A DNA stretch of 64,000 nt from Histomonas meleagridis (GCA_020186115.1 WSYJ01000174.1:62001-126000), one strand, 5' to 3'. Shown: positions 1 through 10,788, counted from the stretch's first letter. Notes: generated by a model from the sequence alone, not told the origin. Program-made: numbers and translations.

Positions 1-1884
1 TAGTAAAGTATTATACATTAAAGAACTGATTTTGTCTTTATCATTTACCATATGATTAAATGTATTGTTCAACATTGAAATAATTTTTGGAATTTTAATT
101 AAAGGAATATTTTTATTGGAATTAATAACTAAAATTGTTTTCATGTAATTCTTTAATTTTTGTATTATCTTTTCTGGAAGAATTTCATCATTTTGTTCAT
201 TGTTATCTTTGGTTAAACAATTTGCTAATTCATTAAATATTTCATTTTTTGGAATTTTGTCTTTAGAATTAATAATTTCCCAAAAATTAATCATTTTATC
301 AATTTGAATTTGAGTTTCATCATCATTATCATCATCATTTTCAAAAGATGCATTAAGTAATCCACTACTATAATCAGTAGAATTTTCGTTTCTGTATTGT
401 TCTATTGCATAAGGAATTACTTCGTCTAAAACTCTTTTTGATGAAGTTACTTCTCTTTTGAGATGTTTAATACAATCTTTAATGATAACATATGCATTAC
501 ATTTCCGAATTTTTTCAATGTATTCATTCGCAATAGATTTCAAGCAATAAATTTGGAATTCTTTATCGAATATTATTGAGTTTTCTCTTATTCCAAGAGG
601 GTTTCTTTCTGAAAAGAGATTAAGAAAATAATCCAAAGGTTCAACTTTGTTTGTTGTTGCATTGGTATATATTTTTTGAAAATATAGTTTATAATCTTTA
701 TCATCAATTTGATATTTCTCTTGGATATCAAACAAACCCCCTTTTTCATATAATTTTAGGACTTTATAATTAGGTGACAAATGAGGCGGATAAATTATAT
801 ATTTATAAAAGTCATATAGCATTCCTCGATCAAATAAAATTTTATAACTTTTATCTACTGTATGTATATCTTCTGGATTTTTGTATATAATTTTGGATGC
901 TAAAAGTAATTCATAACCAGTAATATATATTGTAATAGGGTATGTATGTACCCCAAACCCTAATTCAAAGAATTGAAAGCCGCCATAATTTGCAAACATA
1001 TCTGGTCGGGTAATGTTAGGTGATGTGAATGCTTTTGCCAAACAATAGAAAGCTGGGGCACTTTTGTTTCTCGGGATAGATTCAAGTGTTTCTATTAAAA
1101 TATGATCATATTCACGTATTTTTAATTGCGTCAAAAGAAGAGTATCAATAAAGGTAAGTGAAAAAAGTTCAACATTATTTGAATAACAATTATGTGCAAG
1201 TTTAAAATGTTCATTGGTTAAAAATGTACATGCATGTTGTACAGCAAGAATGAGATTATGAAATGAATTTATTGGGTTCGATGCACGTCCAAGTGAATAA
1301 GTAAGCTCATCATACTTATCAAATAATGAACGAAGGAACATTGGATATGATTCATAAAATGAACTTATAAAATGACAAATAATTTCTTGTTGTTCTTTAA
1401 AAACAACAAAAGTTTTAAGAATTGCTAGCAATAAATTAAAAGTAGAAAAATTAGTATAATAAAAAAAGAGATTTGGAAATGTGACATGGGCAAACAAAAT
1501 TAAATCAGGTGATTCACATTTGAAATGTTCTAAAATATTATCCATGAATTCTTTAATTTGATTGCTAAATATCATGCTTGTAATATCTTGAACAAATTTT
1601 TGTGCATTTTTGGTAACACCAAAAATAAGATTTTTGCTAGCTTTTGGATTTTTAAAAGTTGAATAAAAATCAAATATTTCCCTGAAATATAATATATTGT
1701 CAAACCCCTTTTGCTGACACAAAAAATTGCATGTGGTGTATGATGAAATTTGTTGATATATTCGAAAATTGGTGTAATGAGATTCAATAGAATTTTGGAT
1801 TTTACTTCCTTTATAGTTAGCATAAAAATTTGCCTGATTTTGATAAGACAATATGTTGTTGATAATTTCTTGTGTTTGATTCAT
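1..1884 (-). CDS. Large unknown protein, 5' part, runs off left edge
   Basis: An uninterrupted minus-strand frame starts at ATG 1884 (MNQTQEIINN) and is still open at base 1, giving at least 628 residues without a stop. No known domain is recognised. It is clearly paralogous to the protein at 27599-29767: both carry LILFAHVTFP, CHFISSFYESYP, a FHNLILA..HA..FLT.EHF block and QLKIR. Segments rich in aromatic and Leu residues suggest a helical solenoid fold, but that is inference. No signal peptide or membrane helix is evident. A palindromic AACGGTCGTTAT element lies 25 nt upstream of the ATG and recurs before the gene at 50553-50786. The function is unknown; this looks like a trichomonad-specific family. 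Confidence 0.85.
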   Translation of the reverse strand, partial: MNQTQEIINNILSYQNQANFYANYKGSKIQNSIESHYTNFRIYQQISSYTTCNFLCQQKGFDNILYFREIFDFYSTFKNPKASKNLIFGVTKNAQKFVQDITSMIFSNQIKEFMDNILEHFKCESPDLILFAHVTFPNLFFYYTNFSTFNLLLAILKTFVVFKEQQEIICHFISSFYESYPMFLRSLFDKYDELTYSLGRASNPINSFHNLILAVQHACTFLTNEHFKLAHNCYSNNVELFSLTFIDTLLLTQLKIREYDHILIETLESIPRNKSAPAFYCLAKAFTSPNITRPDMFANYGGFQFFELGFGVHTYPITIYITGYELLLASKIIYKNPEDIHTVDKSYKILFDRGMLYDFYKYIIYPPHLSPNYKVLKLYEKGGLFDIQEKYQIDDKDYKLYFQKIYTNATTNKVEPLDYFLNLFSERNPLGIRENSIIFDKEFQIYCLKSIANEYIEKIRKCNAYVIIKDCIKHLKREVTSSKRVLDEVIPYAIEQYRNENSTDYSSGLLNASFENDDDNDDETQIQIDKMINFWEIINSKDKIPKNEIFNELANCLTKDNNEQNDEILPEKIIQKLKNYMKTILVINSNKNIPLIKIPKIISMLNNTFNHMVNDKDKISSLMYNTLL

Positions 1885-1908
1885 GATTTTTTGAATTTAT
1901 GCCATTTG

Positions 1909-1920
1909 ATAACGACCGTT
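1909..1920 (-). promoter_or_regulatory. Myb-like palindromic element AACGGTCGTTAT
   Basis: On the minus strand the sequence AACGGTCGTTAT combines a YAACGG-type Myb core with an inverted TAACGA site. It lies 25 nt upstream of the ATG of the left-edge gene. The same 12-mer occurs at 50798-50809, 12 nt upstream of another minus-strand ATG. Myb proteins binding TAACGA-type sites are known regulators in Trichomonas vaginalis. The role here is inferred from position and recurrence. Confidence 0.45.
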
Positions 1921-2632
1921 TATTATTGAAATTCCAGCAAAAAATTGGATTCAATAAGACGCTGCCAACCAAATAAACGACTGTTTTAAATCAGAAAATC
2001 AATTTTTTTCATTTTCCACTGAATTAAATTTAAAGAAATTTTAATAAATAAGTATACACATTCTATTCAATAAAATTATTTAACCAAATTTTGTAATATT
2101 ATTGTCTTTATGAGCAATCTTCAAAATTTCAAAATGCTTTTTTGAGCTTTAGAATTCAATACAGAAGTTCAAATTCAATAAATATATAGAACTAATAATA
2201 GTTAATATTAATTTATATAATTTTTCTATAGTTTTCATTTTGTTTTTAAGTTATACAAGATTTTCAATATCTTTAGACCAGAGCAAAAATTCAAAAATCT
2301 GTCTTTGCAATTTCTTATATTTTATTTGTTCTATGAATAGGATAATTCTTGAAACAGTTTATTTATTATTGGAGGCTCTGGACAAAGAAGAAAAAATAAC
2401 TTTTTGAATTCATTTTGCGGTTACAAATCCAAGATTTGAATGGGCAAATTTTTATACTTTACAAAATAATTTGATTCATTCCTCCACGAGTGATAGATAC
2501 TCACAAAAAAGAATCACAAAATAAACAGAAAATAAAAATATTTTAAACATTTTTTCCAACAATACTTGTATATACTGGTTTAGATGTGGTTAACTGGTAC
2601 ATCCAGTCTTTGCTTAGATGACCGTTTGTGCA

Positions 2633-2650
2633 TTGTATCGTACGATACAA
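2633..2650. repeat. 18-bp perfect palindrome
   Basis: TTGTATCGTACGATACAA reads identically on both strands. It sits in intergenic DNA about 340 bp upstream of the roadblock gene. It could be a dimeric transcription-factor site or a cruciform; nothing nearby decides between these. Confidence 0.6.
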
Positions 2651-2988
2651 ATTTAAATAAAAAGTGACTAAATTCAAAGGAAATTCTAAAAAAATTATTA
2701 TATCTTCATAAAAATTTATCTACTGTTCTTATATGTTAAAATTTGATATGTATTAAATACATTACAAATAATTTTAAAATTAGAAAGAAATCTATAAGAG
2801 GGAAAGTTGGTTGACAGTGTCTTGATCCAATGGATGAACCTCAAAAAAACATTATCGTCTTGAAACATCATTAAATCATAATTGTGTCTGTTTCCTTTGA
2901 TTAGTGAATGTAATAAAAGATTAGGCTTTGAGAAAACCTCAAAAAATGAAATAACATTTGGTTGGACATGTTATGTGAAAACAGATAA

Positions 2989-3285
2989 ATGGAAGCAGAA
3001 AAAATTCTCGAAGAATTTTCAAAAAAGGAAGGAGTCATTGGAACCGTTGTTACTACTTCAGATGGCGTTCCGATTAAATCAGATTTTTCAGATGATGAAA
3101 CAAATTTATATTCTTCACTTGTTTCTCATTTTGTTAAGAGGACAAAGAAAGCTCTTGATAGCATATCTGGTTTAGGAGGTCCTGAGGCTATTCGCGTAAG
3201 ATCAAAAAAGAATGAAATTGTTATTGCTCCATATAAAAATTTTATTTTTATTGTTGTTCAAAACCCACTTGCGACCAAAAATTAA
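2989..3285 (+). CDS. Dynein light chain, roadblock/LC7 type
   Basis: The 98-residue product matches the roadblock/LC7 dynein light chain along its whole length and at the usual family size. Diagnostic stretches are G(V)IGTVVTTSDGVPIKS near the N-terminus and the C-terminal IRVRSKKNEIVIAPYKNFIFIVVQNP, whose RSKKNEI and VxQNP segments are hallmarks of DYNLRB. Such proteins form homodimers that bind the dynein intermediate chain, in cytoplasmic dynein and in axonemes; trichomonads use both. The ATG follows AACAGATAA, and the longer overlapping frame at 2882 is only a shadow. Trichomonads have several paralogues, so the particular dynein cannot be named. Confidence 0.93.
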   Translation: MEAEKILEEFSKKEGVIGTVVTTSDGVPIKSDFSDDETNLYSSLVSHFVKRTKKALDSISGLGGPEAIRVRSKKNEIVIAPYKNFIFIVVQNPLATKN

Positions 3286-3456
3286 TAGTAAATGTGTATA
3301 GTTATTATATTTCCCTTATACAGCAATAAGAATAATAATTTTTCATTTTGAATTATCGCTACTCTTTTGCAAACTTCTATTGTAAAAAACACACTATTTA
3401 TTAGATTAAGGATAGAAAGTTTTTTATTAAATTTTAATTCCGCAATGATTTTTCAT

Positions 3457-5049
3457 TTAATTCCATGTTAAAATTATGAACATTATTGTGAAAGAAATGA
3501 TGAAGAACATTATCATTAAATGTAACCAAACATTTGATGATCTCTTCAATTTATATTCATCATAATCCTTATAAATTGATTCATCAAAAACATTACTTTC
3601 GTTCTTATTATGGAATGGATTCCAAACTTGCGCAAAGAAAGGATTCACTTTCGCAATTTCATCATAGTTCCAAGGAATTGGATCACATTTCGGACACCAG
3701 TGACCACCTTTTAATACTGTATTAGGTGTCATTTCGAATGTATGTCCAAAAGCGCATTTCCATTTAAGGGGTTTATATAAATTTCCTTTTTCCATTTCAT
3801 TAGAAAGACATTCACCACCTCTAAAATGAGCCGCTTTTTTCATATCTTCCAAACCTAATTCGGAAATTGGTTTAGTTTCATCATATCCATGATCTAAATA
3901 TGTGATTTGTTTTGATGGAGGTGAAAGATTTGTTAATTCCCATGTTTTTGGTACTTTTTTCCATTCTTCATATGATCCAAAGTATGCTTTAATTCTTGTT
4001 TCATCTTTTTCTTTCAGCCATGTAAGAGTACCAAATCTTTTATCATAAGCAATTGCTTTCATAAACATTTTCCCAATTGCATTTGCAGCTAGGTAGGTAT
4101 ATTTAAAGAACCATGGTAAATTCCTTTTCATATTCTTGAAATATTCTTTGATTGGAATGTTATGACGGAAATGAAGAATTTTATCAAGTTCATCACTATC
4201 TGAAAACCATTGACCATGGAAATTACGTGTAATAAACCAATTAGGTTCAAATAATTTTTGTGGTGCATTATGCCCCATTCCAATTGCATGAAGGATTTTT
4301 TCTTCAAACTCATAGTTTGTTAATCTATATTCTTCCCCTGATCCGATATTATAGAATTTTCTCCAAAACGTTTCTGGAACATCATCATTAAGAACATTAC
4401 ACATAAGCGTGGCACTATCTTCAATGGTTGCCCATTCTAAAACACCTCTAAGAACAATATGAAATACAATTGGACCAATGTTATAAAGAAGACCTGGATG
4501 AAGAATTCCTGATTGTCTTAATGAAACCCAATGCTTAAGTCCAGATTCTGAAAATACACGTTCTGCTTGTACTTTAGAAATTGCATAATGATCATAAATG
4601 GAAATGTTAATTGGATCACCACATCGTCCCCAATGTATTGGATCATTACGATCGCCTGTTTCAGCAACTGTACCAATGTATATAACTTTGATATCATCTG
4701 AATTAAGTCGTGATTTAACTGCTTTAACAATGTTTTCGGCTGCTTTGTCATTAACTTCAAATGTTTTCTTCGGATAGTAATCAGCTGTTGGTGATACAAG
4801 ACCACCAATATGAAGAACATAATCGCAACCTTCAACACATTCCAAAACGCTTTTGTAGTCTCGAAGATCTCCCCAAACAATTGATACTCTTGGGTCGTTT
4901 TTGTAAGGTAAAAATAATCTTCGTGTTTTTTGATCATCAAGAAGTAACAAAACAATGTTAAGATCTTTTCTTCTACGATATATCTCGATGAATGATGCGT
5001 GTTCCATGACTCCGGATGCACCTGTAATGAAAACTTTTTTGGCTGACAT
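3457..5049 (-). CDS. SDR-type NAD-dependent epimerase/dehydratase with zinc-ribbon and C-terminal membrane anchor
   Basis: This is a 530-residue protein. Residues 1 to about 330 form an extended short-chain dehydrogenase/reductase fold. It begins KKVFITGASGV, the nucleotide-binding turn, although the third Gly of the usual GxxGxxG is not in place (GASGVMEH). DLRDYKSVLECVEGCDYVLHIGG follows, then the catalytic pair YDHYAISK (YxxxK). A linker leads to a treble-clef-like zinc-ribbon around residues 430-475 (KCAFGHTFEMTPN...GGHWCPKCD). The last 20 residues form one hydrophobic helix (LHLMIMFFIISFTIMFIILTW), predicting a tail-anchored protein. The substrate is unknown; sugar-nucleotide or sterol-like substrates are typical of the class. 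The start is ATG 5049, with an Inr-like TCATTAT just upstream. Confidence 0.85.
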   Translation of the reverse strand: MSAKKVFITGASGVMEHASFIEIYRRRKDLNIVLLLLDDQKTRRLFLPYKNDPRVSIVWGDLRDYKSVLECVEGCDYVLHIGGLVSPTADYYPKKTFEVNDKAAENIVKAVKSRLNSDDIKVIYIGTVAETGDRNDPIHWGRCGDPINISIYDHYAISKVQAERVFSESGLKHWVSLRQSGILHPGLLYNIGPIVFHIVLRGVLEWATIEDSATLMCNVLNDDVPETFWRKFYNIGSGEEYRLTNYEFEEKILHAIGMGHNAPQKLFEPNWFITRNFHGQWFSDSDELDKILHFRHNIPIKEYFKNMKRNLPWFFKYTYLAANAIGKMFMKAIAYDKRFGTLTWLKEKDETRIKAYFGSYEEWKKVPKTWELTNLSPPSKQITYLDHGYDETKPISELGLEDMKKAAHFRGGECLSNEMEKGNLYKPLKWKCAFGHTFEMTPNTVLKGGHWCPKCDPIPWNYDEIAKVNPFFAQVWNPFHNKNESNVFDESIYKDYDEYKLKRSSNVWLHLMIMFFIISFTIMFIILTWN

Positions 5050-5959
5050 GAAGAATAATGATTCTTTACGGTTATCTATTCAATTATGCCTTTTTGAAGG
5101 ATGTTACTCCGGTGCGAATCATTGACCGCCGATGATGTAAATCATTTAAATAACCGCTTATTATCTCAAATTTGAATTATTTTTTTCTGAAAATTTCAAT
5201 ATCTTACAGGTTTTTGAGAAGTTCTCCGGAGAACTTTACAACCCCTATGAACCGTTATCACCGAGATTCCAACGGAAATTGTGAGAGTGATTTTATATAC
5301 TTACAATTTTATTTAGTTTACACGCATCGCCATTGAAATCATTGCTTTTGTATTTTTTCAAAAATGTCCTAGATGATTCGATCAATATTGGAAGCAAATG
5401 TATAAAATACAAACTCGAATGGATAAATTAGACACCAAAAAGAAAAAATTCATCACTGAATAATAATTATAATATATCGAATAAATAAAAACTGTGTAAT
5501 CATAATAAATAAATTCTGTTTCGATATAAATATAATATGAATTAATTGTAATTAGTGAAAGTGATTTTGTTTGTATTTCATAATAAGTAAATGAAGGTGT
5601 TATTGATAATGTGATTGTTAATGAATATCAAAATGATTTCGTTAAATCATTTCGAAATTATATAGTAAATGTATTTGACTTACAAAATTATTACTATGTC
5701 TGAATGTGGTGCTGAAAATGTATTTGAATTTGAATATGTATAACTTATACTAAATGCATTTAGTATATATTGAGTATATTATATACATATATTAATATAC
5801 ATATATTAAGTATCATGATACTGAAAACGAAATTGTTGAAATCGAGCTGCAGTTTCCTTCTGATGATTTGGTGCTGACTGTTAATTCTCCAAATTTCCCA
5901 TATATGTTGAATATGTTATAACAAGAGTTATAACATTTAAAAAATGCATTATCTCCAAT
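5050..5959. other. Intergenic with AT palindromes
   Basis: No gene is seen. The segment next to 5049 is relatively GC-rich and holds CGGTTA (5069-5074), a Myb-like core upstream of the SDR gene. Further out is AT-rich DNA with the 22-bp palindrome at 5746-5767 and a 14-bp one, AGTATCATGATACT, at about 5809-5822. Confidence 0.5.
5746..5767. repeat. 22-bp perfect palindrome
   Basis: A perfect inverted repeat without loop is centred on ATGCAT between 5756 and 5757. It is followed by TA-rich alternating sequence with further small palindromes. It lies just downstream of the BspA-like relic on the minus strand and may be a cruciform or decay product. Confidence 0.6.
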
Positions 5960-7020
5960 ATTTGATTCTCTTTCTCCATAATATTAAATACATTCAAGTG
6001 CAATACAATTACCAAATGCTGAACCTCCAATATCTTTTATTCCATAGCCAAGTGTTAATATTCTTAAATTAGAGCATATTGAAAATGCATAACTGCCAAT
6101 CGTTATAACTGGATTTGGAATTGTAATGCTTTTGATTGGTGAACATAATGAAAATGCTGCAGTATCAATTCTTGTAACATTTTCTTTAAAAATAATCGTT
6201 TCCAATTGTGAACATAAAGAAAAAACATAAATCCCAATATCTGATATAGAATTACCAAAATTAACTGAGGTAACAGATTACCATTCTACAAATATATTAT
6301 TTGGAATGAAATAAATTCCTTCACCAATGTTTATAAATTTCGTGATGTTTTGATATTAAAATCATTTAAATTTGTTATTATTAATGTTGATTTATTATCA
6401 TAAAATATTTGAAAGTAATTTATGATAAACATAAAAAAATTTAGAACATGTTTATGTTTTTTACTTACGATTTTGTAAATGAATGTGTTGAAATTGGTGA
6501 ATAAACATCACTAGTATCATCATTATTCACTGGAAATGGTTCAAATATTGTTTCTTTATATGTTAAATATGTAATAATTTTTACATTAACTTATGAAAAT
6601 GTATTTTTGTCAATATACTGTTCTGGATTGCCAAAATAATAAATGCATCGAAGGTTACATCATTTCGAAATGAGGAATTACTAGCTTCTTTTAATCTTGT
6701 TCCAAGTGTTAATATCGTTAAATTATAACAATTAGAAAATACTGAATCTCAAGGTTTTGAACCAAATTTGGAAGTGTAATACTTAGTGAGAACAAAATGA
6801 AATGCTGAATCACGAATTGTTGTAATATTTCCTCCAAAAATAATCGTTTCCAAATATGAGCATGATGAAAATACTGAATTTCCCTAATGATTTACAAAGT
6901 TACCAAAATGAATATAATTAACTATTTTGCAAATTATTCACCAGGAATTTCAACAATTTTTTCACCAATAAAAATATATTCAGTTTATTATGTAAAATCA
7001 TATGAATTATCTATTAAAAT
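5960..7020 (-). pseudogene. BspA-like leucine-rich-repeat surface protein, degenerate
   Basis: On the minus strand several frames carry the Treponema/Bacteroides BspA-type LRR signature. Examples are C(S)xLETIIFxxNVTRIDxxAFSxC, IKSITIPNPVITIGSYAFSICSNLR (5984-6205), and upstream YLETIIFGGNITTIRDSAFHF and NLTILTLGTRL. Stop codons and frameshifts separate the units, and no start, signal peptide or membrane anchor survives. BspA-like proteins are the largest candidate surface-adhesin family in trichomonads, and dead copies are common. The 73-codon piece at 5984-6205 is the best preserved part. Confidence 0.75.
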
Positions 7021-7562
7021 TGTAAAATTACAATCATCAAAAAATATTTGAAAAAAATTCATGAAAAAAGGAGCAAAAGCAAAAAATTTTTATTGAAATC
7101 AGTTCAACAAATTAATATTTTTTCGTTGAATGAAAATCACTTTATCATAAGAAGACCAATACTTGAAGCTAAAATATTAATGTGTTTACTAAATCTTGAA
7201 CTGTTTTTTATATGGTCACCCAAGAATTATTGAAGTTGTTTATGTTTTACTAAAGCTTTCATGTTTAGATATGTCATCATCAAAATTCTTGAAGAATGAA
7301 TATATTCCAAAAATTATGTTTATCAGAAAATTCATCCTATATAAATCAACAAATGAGTTTAAGCATATATTAACCTTATTCTTCTTCAAAAAATTAAATC
7401 AAATTAAACTCAATTGTCAAGACTAAACGATTACCTAAACAATAGAAAATAAATTAAACGATTGTTTTATATTCAATTCATAAGTTCTCCTCATGTTAAT
7501 TTTAACCTCCAAAATTCACAGGGAAATTTCACATATACTGTGAAAATAGCTACCAACAATCA
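7021..7562. other. Intergenic
   Basis: Two overlapping short plus-strand frames (7048-7233 and 7196-7426) have no recognisable motif and are not called as genes. The last 100 bases form the upstream region of the kelch gene. Confidence 0.4.
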
Positions 7563-8654
7563 ATGCAAAAGACTCACGTTCAGAACCCAGGGAAGGTATT
7601 TACACCAGGTTTTTCAACAATAGATTGCCGGAGAGTTGTTCCTTCTCGCTCTTCAGCTGATAAGCAAGGAGTATCTGGCGAACATTGTGATCTTACATCA
7701 CTTCCAGCGTTTGGAAGCAAATGGGTTCTTGTAGAAACAAAAGGTGATCCTCCACGTCAATGTAGTGGTCAATCCATTGAGTATGATCCACTAACGCAAA
7801 CAATTTATTGCGCATATGGCACGAATGTCAATGAATCCTACTCATCACAATTTTGGAAATACTCTCTTCAAGATAACACATGGTCACGTCTTATTGTTAG
7901 CAATGCCACTCCACATGCAAATTGCGGATCAACATTATTTAATAACAAATTATGGTTTTTTGGCGGACTTTCAAGTCCTAAAGTTCCTGTTGGTGATCTC
8001 CATTATCTAGATCTCAAAACCCTCGAAATAATTCATCCAGAAACTTCGGGACCATCACCAAATCCATGTGCAAATCCTTTAATGATGAGTTCACCTCCCT
8101 ATATCATTGTGTTAGCTCACACGTCAGCATCTGATCCATCCACAATTCATCTTCTTAATACAGATACACTCGAATGGCAAATGATTACAACTGATTGCAT
8201 CTTTCGGCAAGGCGCTTGGGGCTCTATTGTTGGCTCTAACTTGTACATATTTGGTCTCTCTATTCCCAAGACTGTTCTAAAGTTAAATCTCCTCGATCTT
8301 CAAATTAAAGTTCTTCCTACAACTGGATCAGAGCCATTAAAACTTGATACATTAGCAACAGTTTCACCCGGTTCTGTGATATTTGCATTCGAAACTCTAG
8401 GTGCAGAATCAAGAACACGATTATTTGTGTTTGATTGTGATAGGGCTGTTTGGTATTGTTATTCACTCGATTACAAAATCGAGGAAATAGAAAACACTTC
8501 GCCAAAGTCAATTTTCTACATAGAAAGCAGGAGAACGTTAATTGCAGTTTGGGAAAGTGACGACGATACGAAGCAGCCGTTAGCTGAATTGCCTGTTGGA
8601 AGCTCACTCTCAGTTATACATCTAAAATTAGACATCTTGAAAATGCTTAAATAA
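7563..8654 (+). CDS. Kelch-repeat beta-propeller protein
   Basis: This 363-residue protein consists of kelch-type blades from about residue 55 onward. Visible units are QCSGQSIEYDPLTQTIYCAYGTN...FWKYSLQDNTWSRL, NCGSTLFNNKLWFFGGLSS...LHYLDLKTLEI and GAWGSIVGSNLYIFGLS. Each shows the GG/YxFGG strand, then a Tyr/Leu strand and a W or hydrophobic position. There is no signal peptide or membrane segment, so it is probably cytosolic. The first 45 residues look unstructured. Kelch propellers are protein-interaction platforms; there is no BTB, F-box or phosphatase domain to indicate a partner. The ATG at 7563 is the first in frame. Confidence 0.85.
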   Translation: MQKTHVQNPGKVFTPGFSTIDCRRVVPSRSSADKQGVSGEHCDLTSLPAFGSKWVLVETKGDPPRQCSGQSIEYDPLTQTIYCAYGTNVNESYSSQFWKYSLQDNTWSRLIVSNATPHANCGSTLFNNKLWFFGGLSSPKVPVGDLHYLDLKTLEIIHPETSGPSPNPCANPLMMSSPPYIIVLAHTSASDPSTIHLLNTDTLEWQMITTDCIFRQGAWGSIVGSNLYIFGLSIPKTVLKLNLLDLQIKVLPTTGSEPLKLDTLATVSPGSVIFAFETLGAESRTRLFVFDCDRAVWYCYSLDYKIEEIENTSPKSIFYIESRRTLIAVWESDDDTKQPLAELPVGSSLSVIHLKLDILKMLK

Positions 8655-8897
8655 AAACTTATATGTAATCGGTTTTGTAATTGTAAGGAAGAAATAATGT
8701 GTGAGTAAAAAGAAATCAATTAAATGTTCTATTAAAAATACCAAAAACAAAATAGAATCACATATATAAATGCAGAAAGATATAAAAAGATAAAAATGAA
8801 AAGAATATGTCATGTGAAAATTAGATAGTAAATTTTGAAATATTAATAGATTTTTTAAAAAGAACTGTATGATTTATTTTTACTAATATGGATAGTT

Positions 8898-9422
8898 CTA
8901 ATTTAGGTATTTACGACCAAAACGGAGAAAGACAAAAGAAATCACAAGACCAATAGTGGTTGGAATTAAAAAGTCCGCAAGTGTATATGTAAACGAACCT
9001 TTCCTGTAAAATCCATAGGAATAAATGGACTTGGTATTAATAGGGACGTAGCATACTTCTATCGAATTTTCCGAAAAAATTGTGATAGAGAGATGACCAT
9101 ACTCCGGAATAAATATATCTGATATATAAACTCCACTTGTTTCTGGATTGAATATTAAGGAAAATACTCTACTATTAATTTTGATTTTGCATGTTGTATT
9201 ATCAAGCACAATAACTTGAACAGGAACCTTCCCAATTTGGAAAGAAAATGATGTTTTATTAAAATTCGCTTTCATGAGTTTAGTTGATATTTGTTTGATT
9301 TCGAATTCTTTTGTTTCATTCTGTATATTTTGAACCCAAATGCCTGGGATATATTTGTAGAGGTTTAGCTCTGAGAATTTGCGTGAAAATGATATGGAAA
9401 ATAAACAAAAAAGGAAAACCAT
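8898..9422 (-). CDS. Small type I membrane protein, function unknown
   Basis: The 174-residue product has an N-terminal hydrophobic stretch (VFLFCLFSISFS) that looks like a cleaved signal peptide. A luminal or extracellular domain of about 125 residues follows, rich in beta-type sequence. Near the C-terminus a hydrophobic segment (FLIPTTIGLVISFVFL) precedes a short basic tail (RFGRKYLN). This is the topology of the PIG-X/PBN1-like or TRAP-like small ER proteins, but no diagnostic motif was found and I do not name it. ATG 9422 follows GGGATTTAGGGA. Its neighbours give no functional hint. Confidence 0.65.
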   Translation of the reverse strand: MVFLFCLFSISFSRKFSELNLYKYIPGIWVQNIQNETKEFEIKQISTKLMKANFNKTSFSFQIGKVPVQVIVLDNTTCKIKINSRVFSLIFNPETSGVYISDIFIPEYGHLSITIFSENSIEVCYVPINTKSIYSYGFYRKGSFTYTLADFLIPTTIGLVISFVFLRFGRKYLN

Positions 9423-10110
9423 TCCCTAAATCCCATTTCTTAAGAAATTGATCGTAATGTCTTTCAATTTCATGACTTCAATACGAAATAATAAAACAAA
9501 GAACTAAAGGAGTTCCATATGGAACGTTTCAAGATAGTTATCAAGGCTTACGCACAACTAATTTATGTAGATCGATAAAATAATGTTCAAATTAATTTCC
9601 AACATTATATTTTAAAACATATCATACTCATAATAATCCCTAGAATAATTACATTTACTTTAATATTTAAAATGGTTATATTTTTATTCATATTCAAATG
9701 TGTAATTCAAATATACAATTACTTCAATCATATAATAAACTGAAAAAGTAATCAGTTTACAAAAAAATATCAGATGTCATCATTGATTATCCTCCTTTAA
9801 AGGAGAAAGTAATTCGTTTTAATAAGAAGACATATTAAGGAAATGACATTTTAAGTTGTTATTATGAGTTATTATACACTCAATCTCCTTCCAAATAGCT
9901 CTTCTTATTTTCTTGTCTTAAAATGAAAAAAAATTTAAGGCACCTTGAATACATTCTTTTATTTAATCTTTATTAAGCAAAGACATTTTTAAGGTTGTAT
10001 TTTATGAATATATTTGTATTTATTATAACTTTTAATTTAAACGATTTTAATTAACCCATATAGAAAAAGAAATATTACATTTATATTTTTAGAAATGTTT
10101 TAATTCATTC
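9423..10110. other. Intergenic, AT-rich
   Basis: No gene seen. A 14-bp palindrome CTCCTTTAAAGGAG lies near 9790-9803. Low-complexity A/T runs dominate. Confidence 0.5.
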
Positions 10111-10604
10111 AACTCCTTTTTATCGCAAAGGGAATAATTTTAAATATATCAAATGTTCTATCTGTTTCATATACATATACTGAATTAGTGCAAAGTGATA
10201 TAACAAAAGCATTTCCATTCACATTAACGTATAATTGTCTGTAACGAATACATTATCAATTACACATTCATTAACTGTTTATGGAACTCAAACGAAGTCA
10301 TTTTCATTCCTTATAAATAATTCAACTTTTTCTTATATTGAAACAGAATTTATTTATTATAATTACACTGTTGTTGTTTATTCAACATATTATAACTATT
10401 ATTCCAATATCTAAACAGTTTTATATAACTGAATTACAATCAAATGATAATAATAAAACAACAATCACTGTTATTATTGTATGTGTTCTGGTTATAATTA
10501 AAATATCATTACTTATTGTATTAATAATTCGTATTCGAAGTAAAAAAGCTGAAATTAGTGAAATTCAGAACAAAAAAATAAAAACTAAACTACATATAAA
10601 TTAA
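10110..10604 (+). pseudogene. C-terminal remnant of a membrane-anchored surface protein
   Basis: Three plus-strand frames in succession read like the ectodomain end and anchor of a trichomonad surface protein. SVSYTYTELVQSDITKAFPFTLTYNC is followed, after a frame change, by SFSFLINNSTFSYI. After another change comes NDNNKTTITVIIVCVLVIIK with a 24-residue hydrophobic helix and the basic tail RIRSKKAEISEIQNKK. The 88-codon frame from 10338 begins with its own hydrophobic run, but the ATG there is probably internal. This arrangement (ectodomain, single helix, short Lys/Arg tail) is typical of BspA-like and related surface families. Confidence 0.45.
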
Positions 10605-10788
10605 CAACATGGATATATCTATTTCTAATATTTAAGAAGATCCTTTTGTCATAATTGTACAAATAACCATTTAAATCTCGATCATAAAATTCTATTTTAA
10701 TAACATCATTAAGTTTTTTTGATTAAACTTATTTAAATATTTTCAAGAGAACAATGATATCTTCAAACAAATTTATTTATATTTGTGA

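Larger units (their letters stand above)
1885..2988. other. Intergenic, AT-rich
   Basis: I see no gene here. The stretch holds short open frames without recognisable protein character, and an 18-bp perfect palindrome at 2633-2650 listed separately. The start-proximal part (1909-1920) carries the presumed promoter element of the leftward gene. Confidence 0.6.

Noticed and set aside
7048-7426. Two overlapping plus-strand frames
   Set aside because: No family wording, AT-driven composition, and no promoter context.
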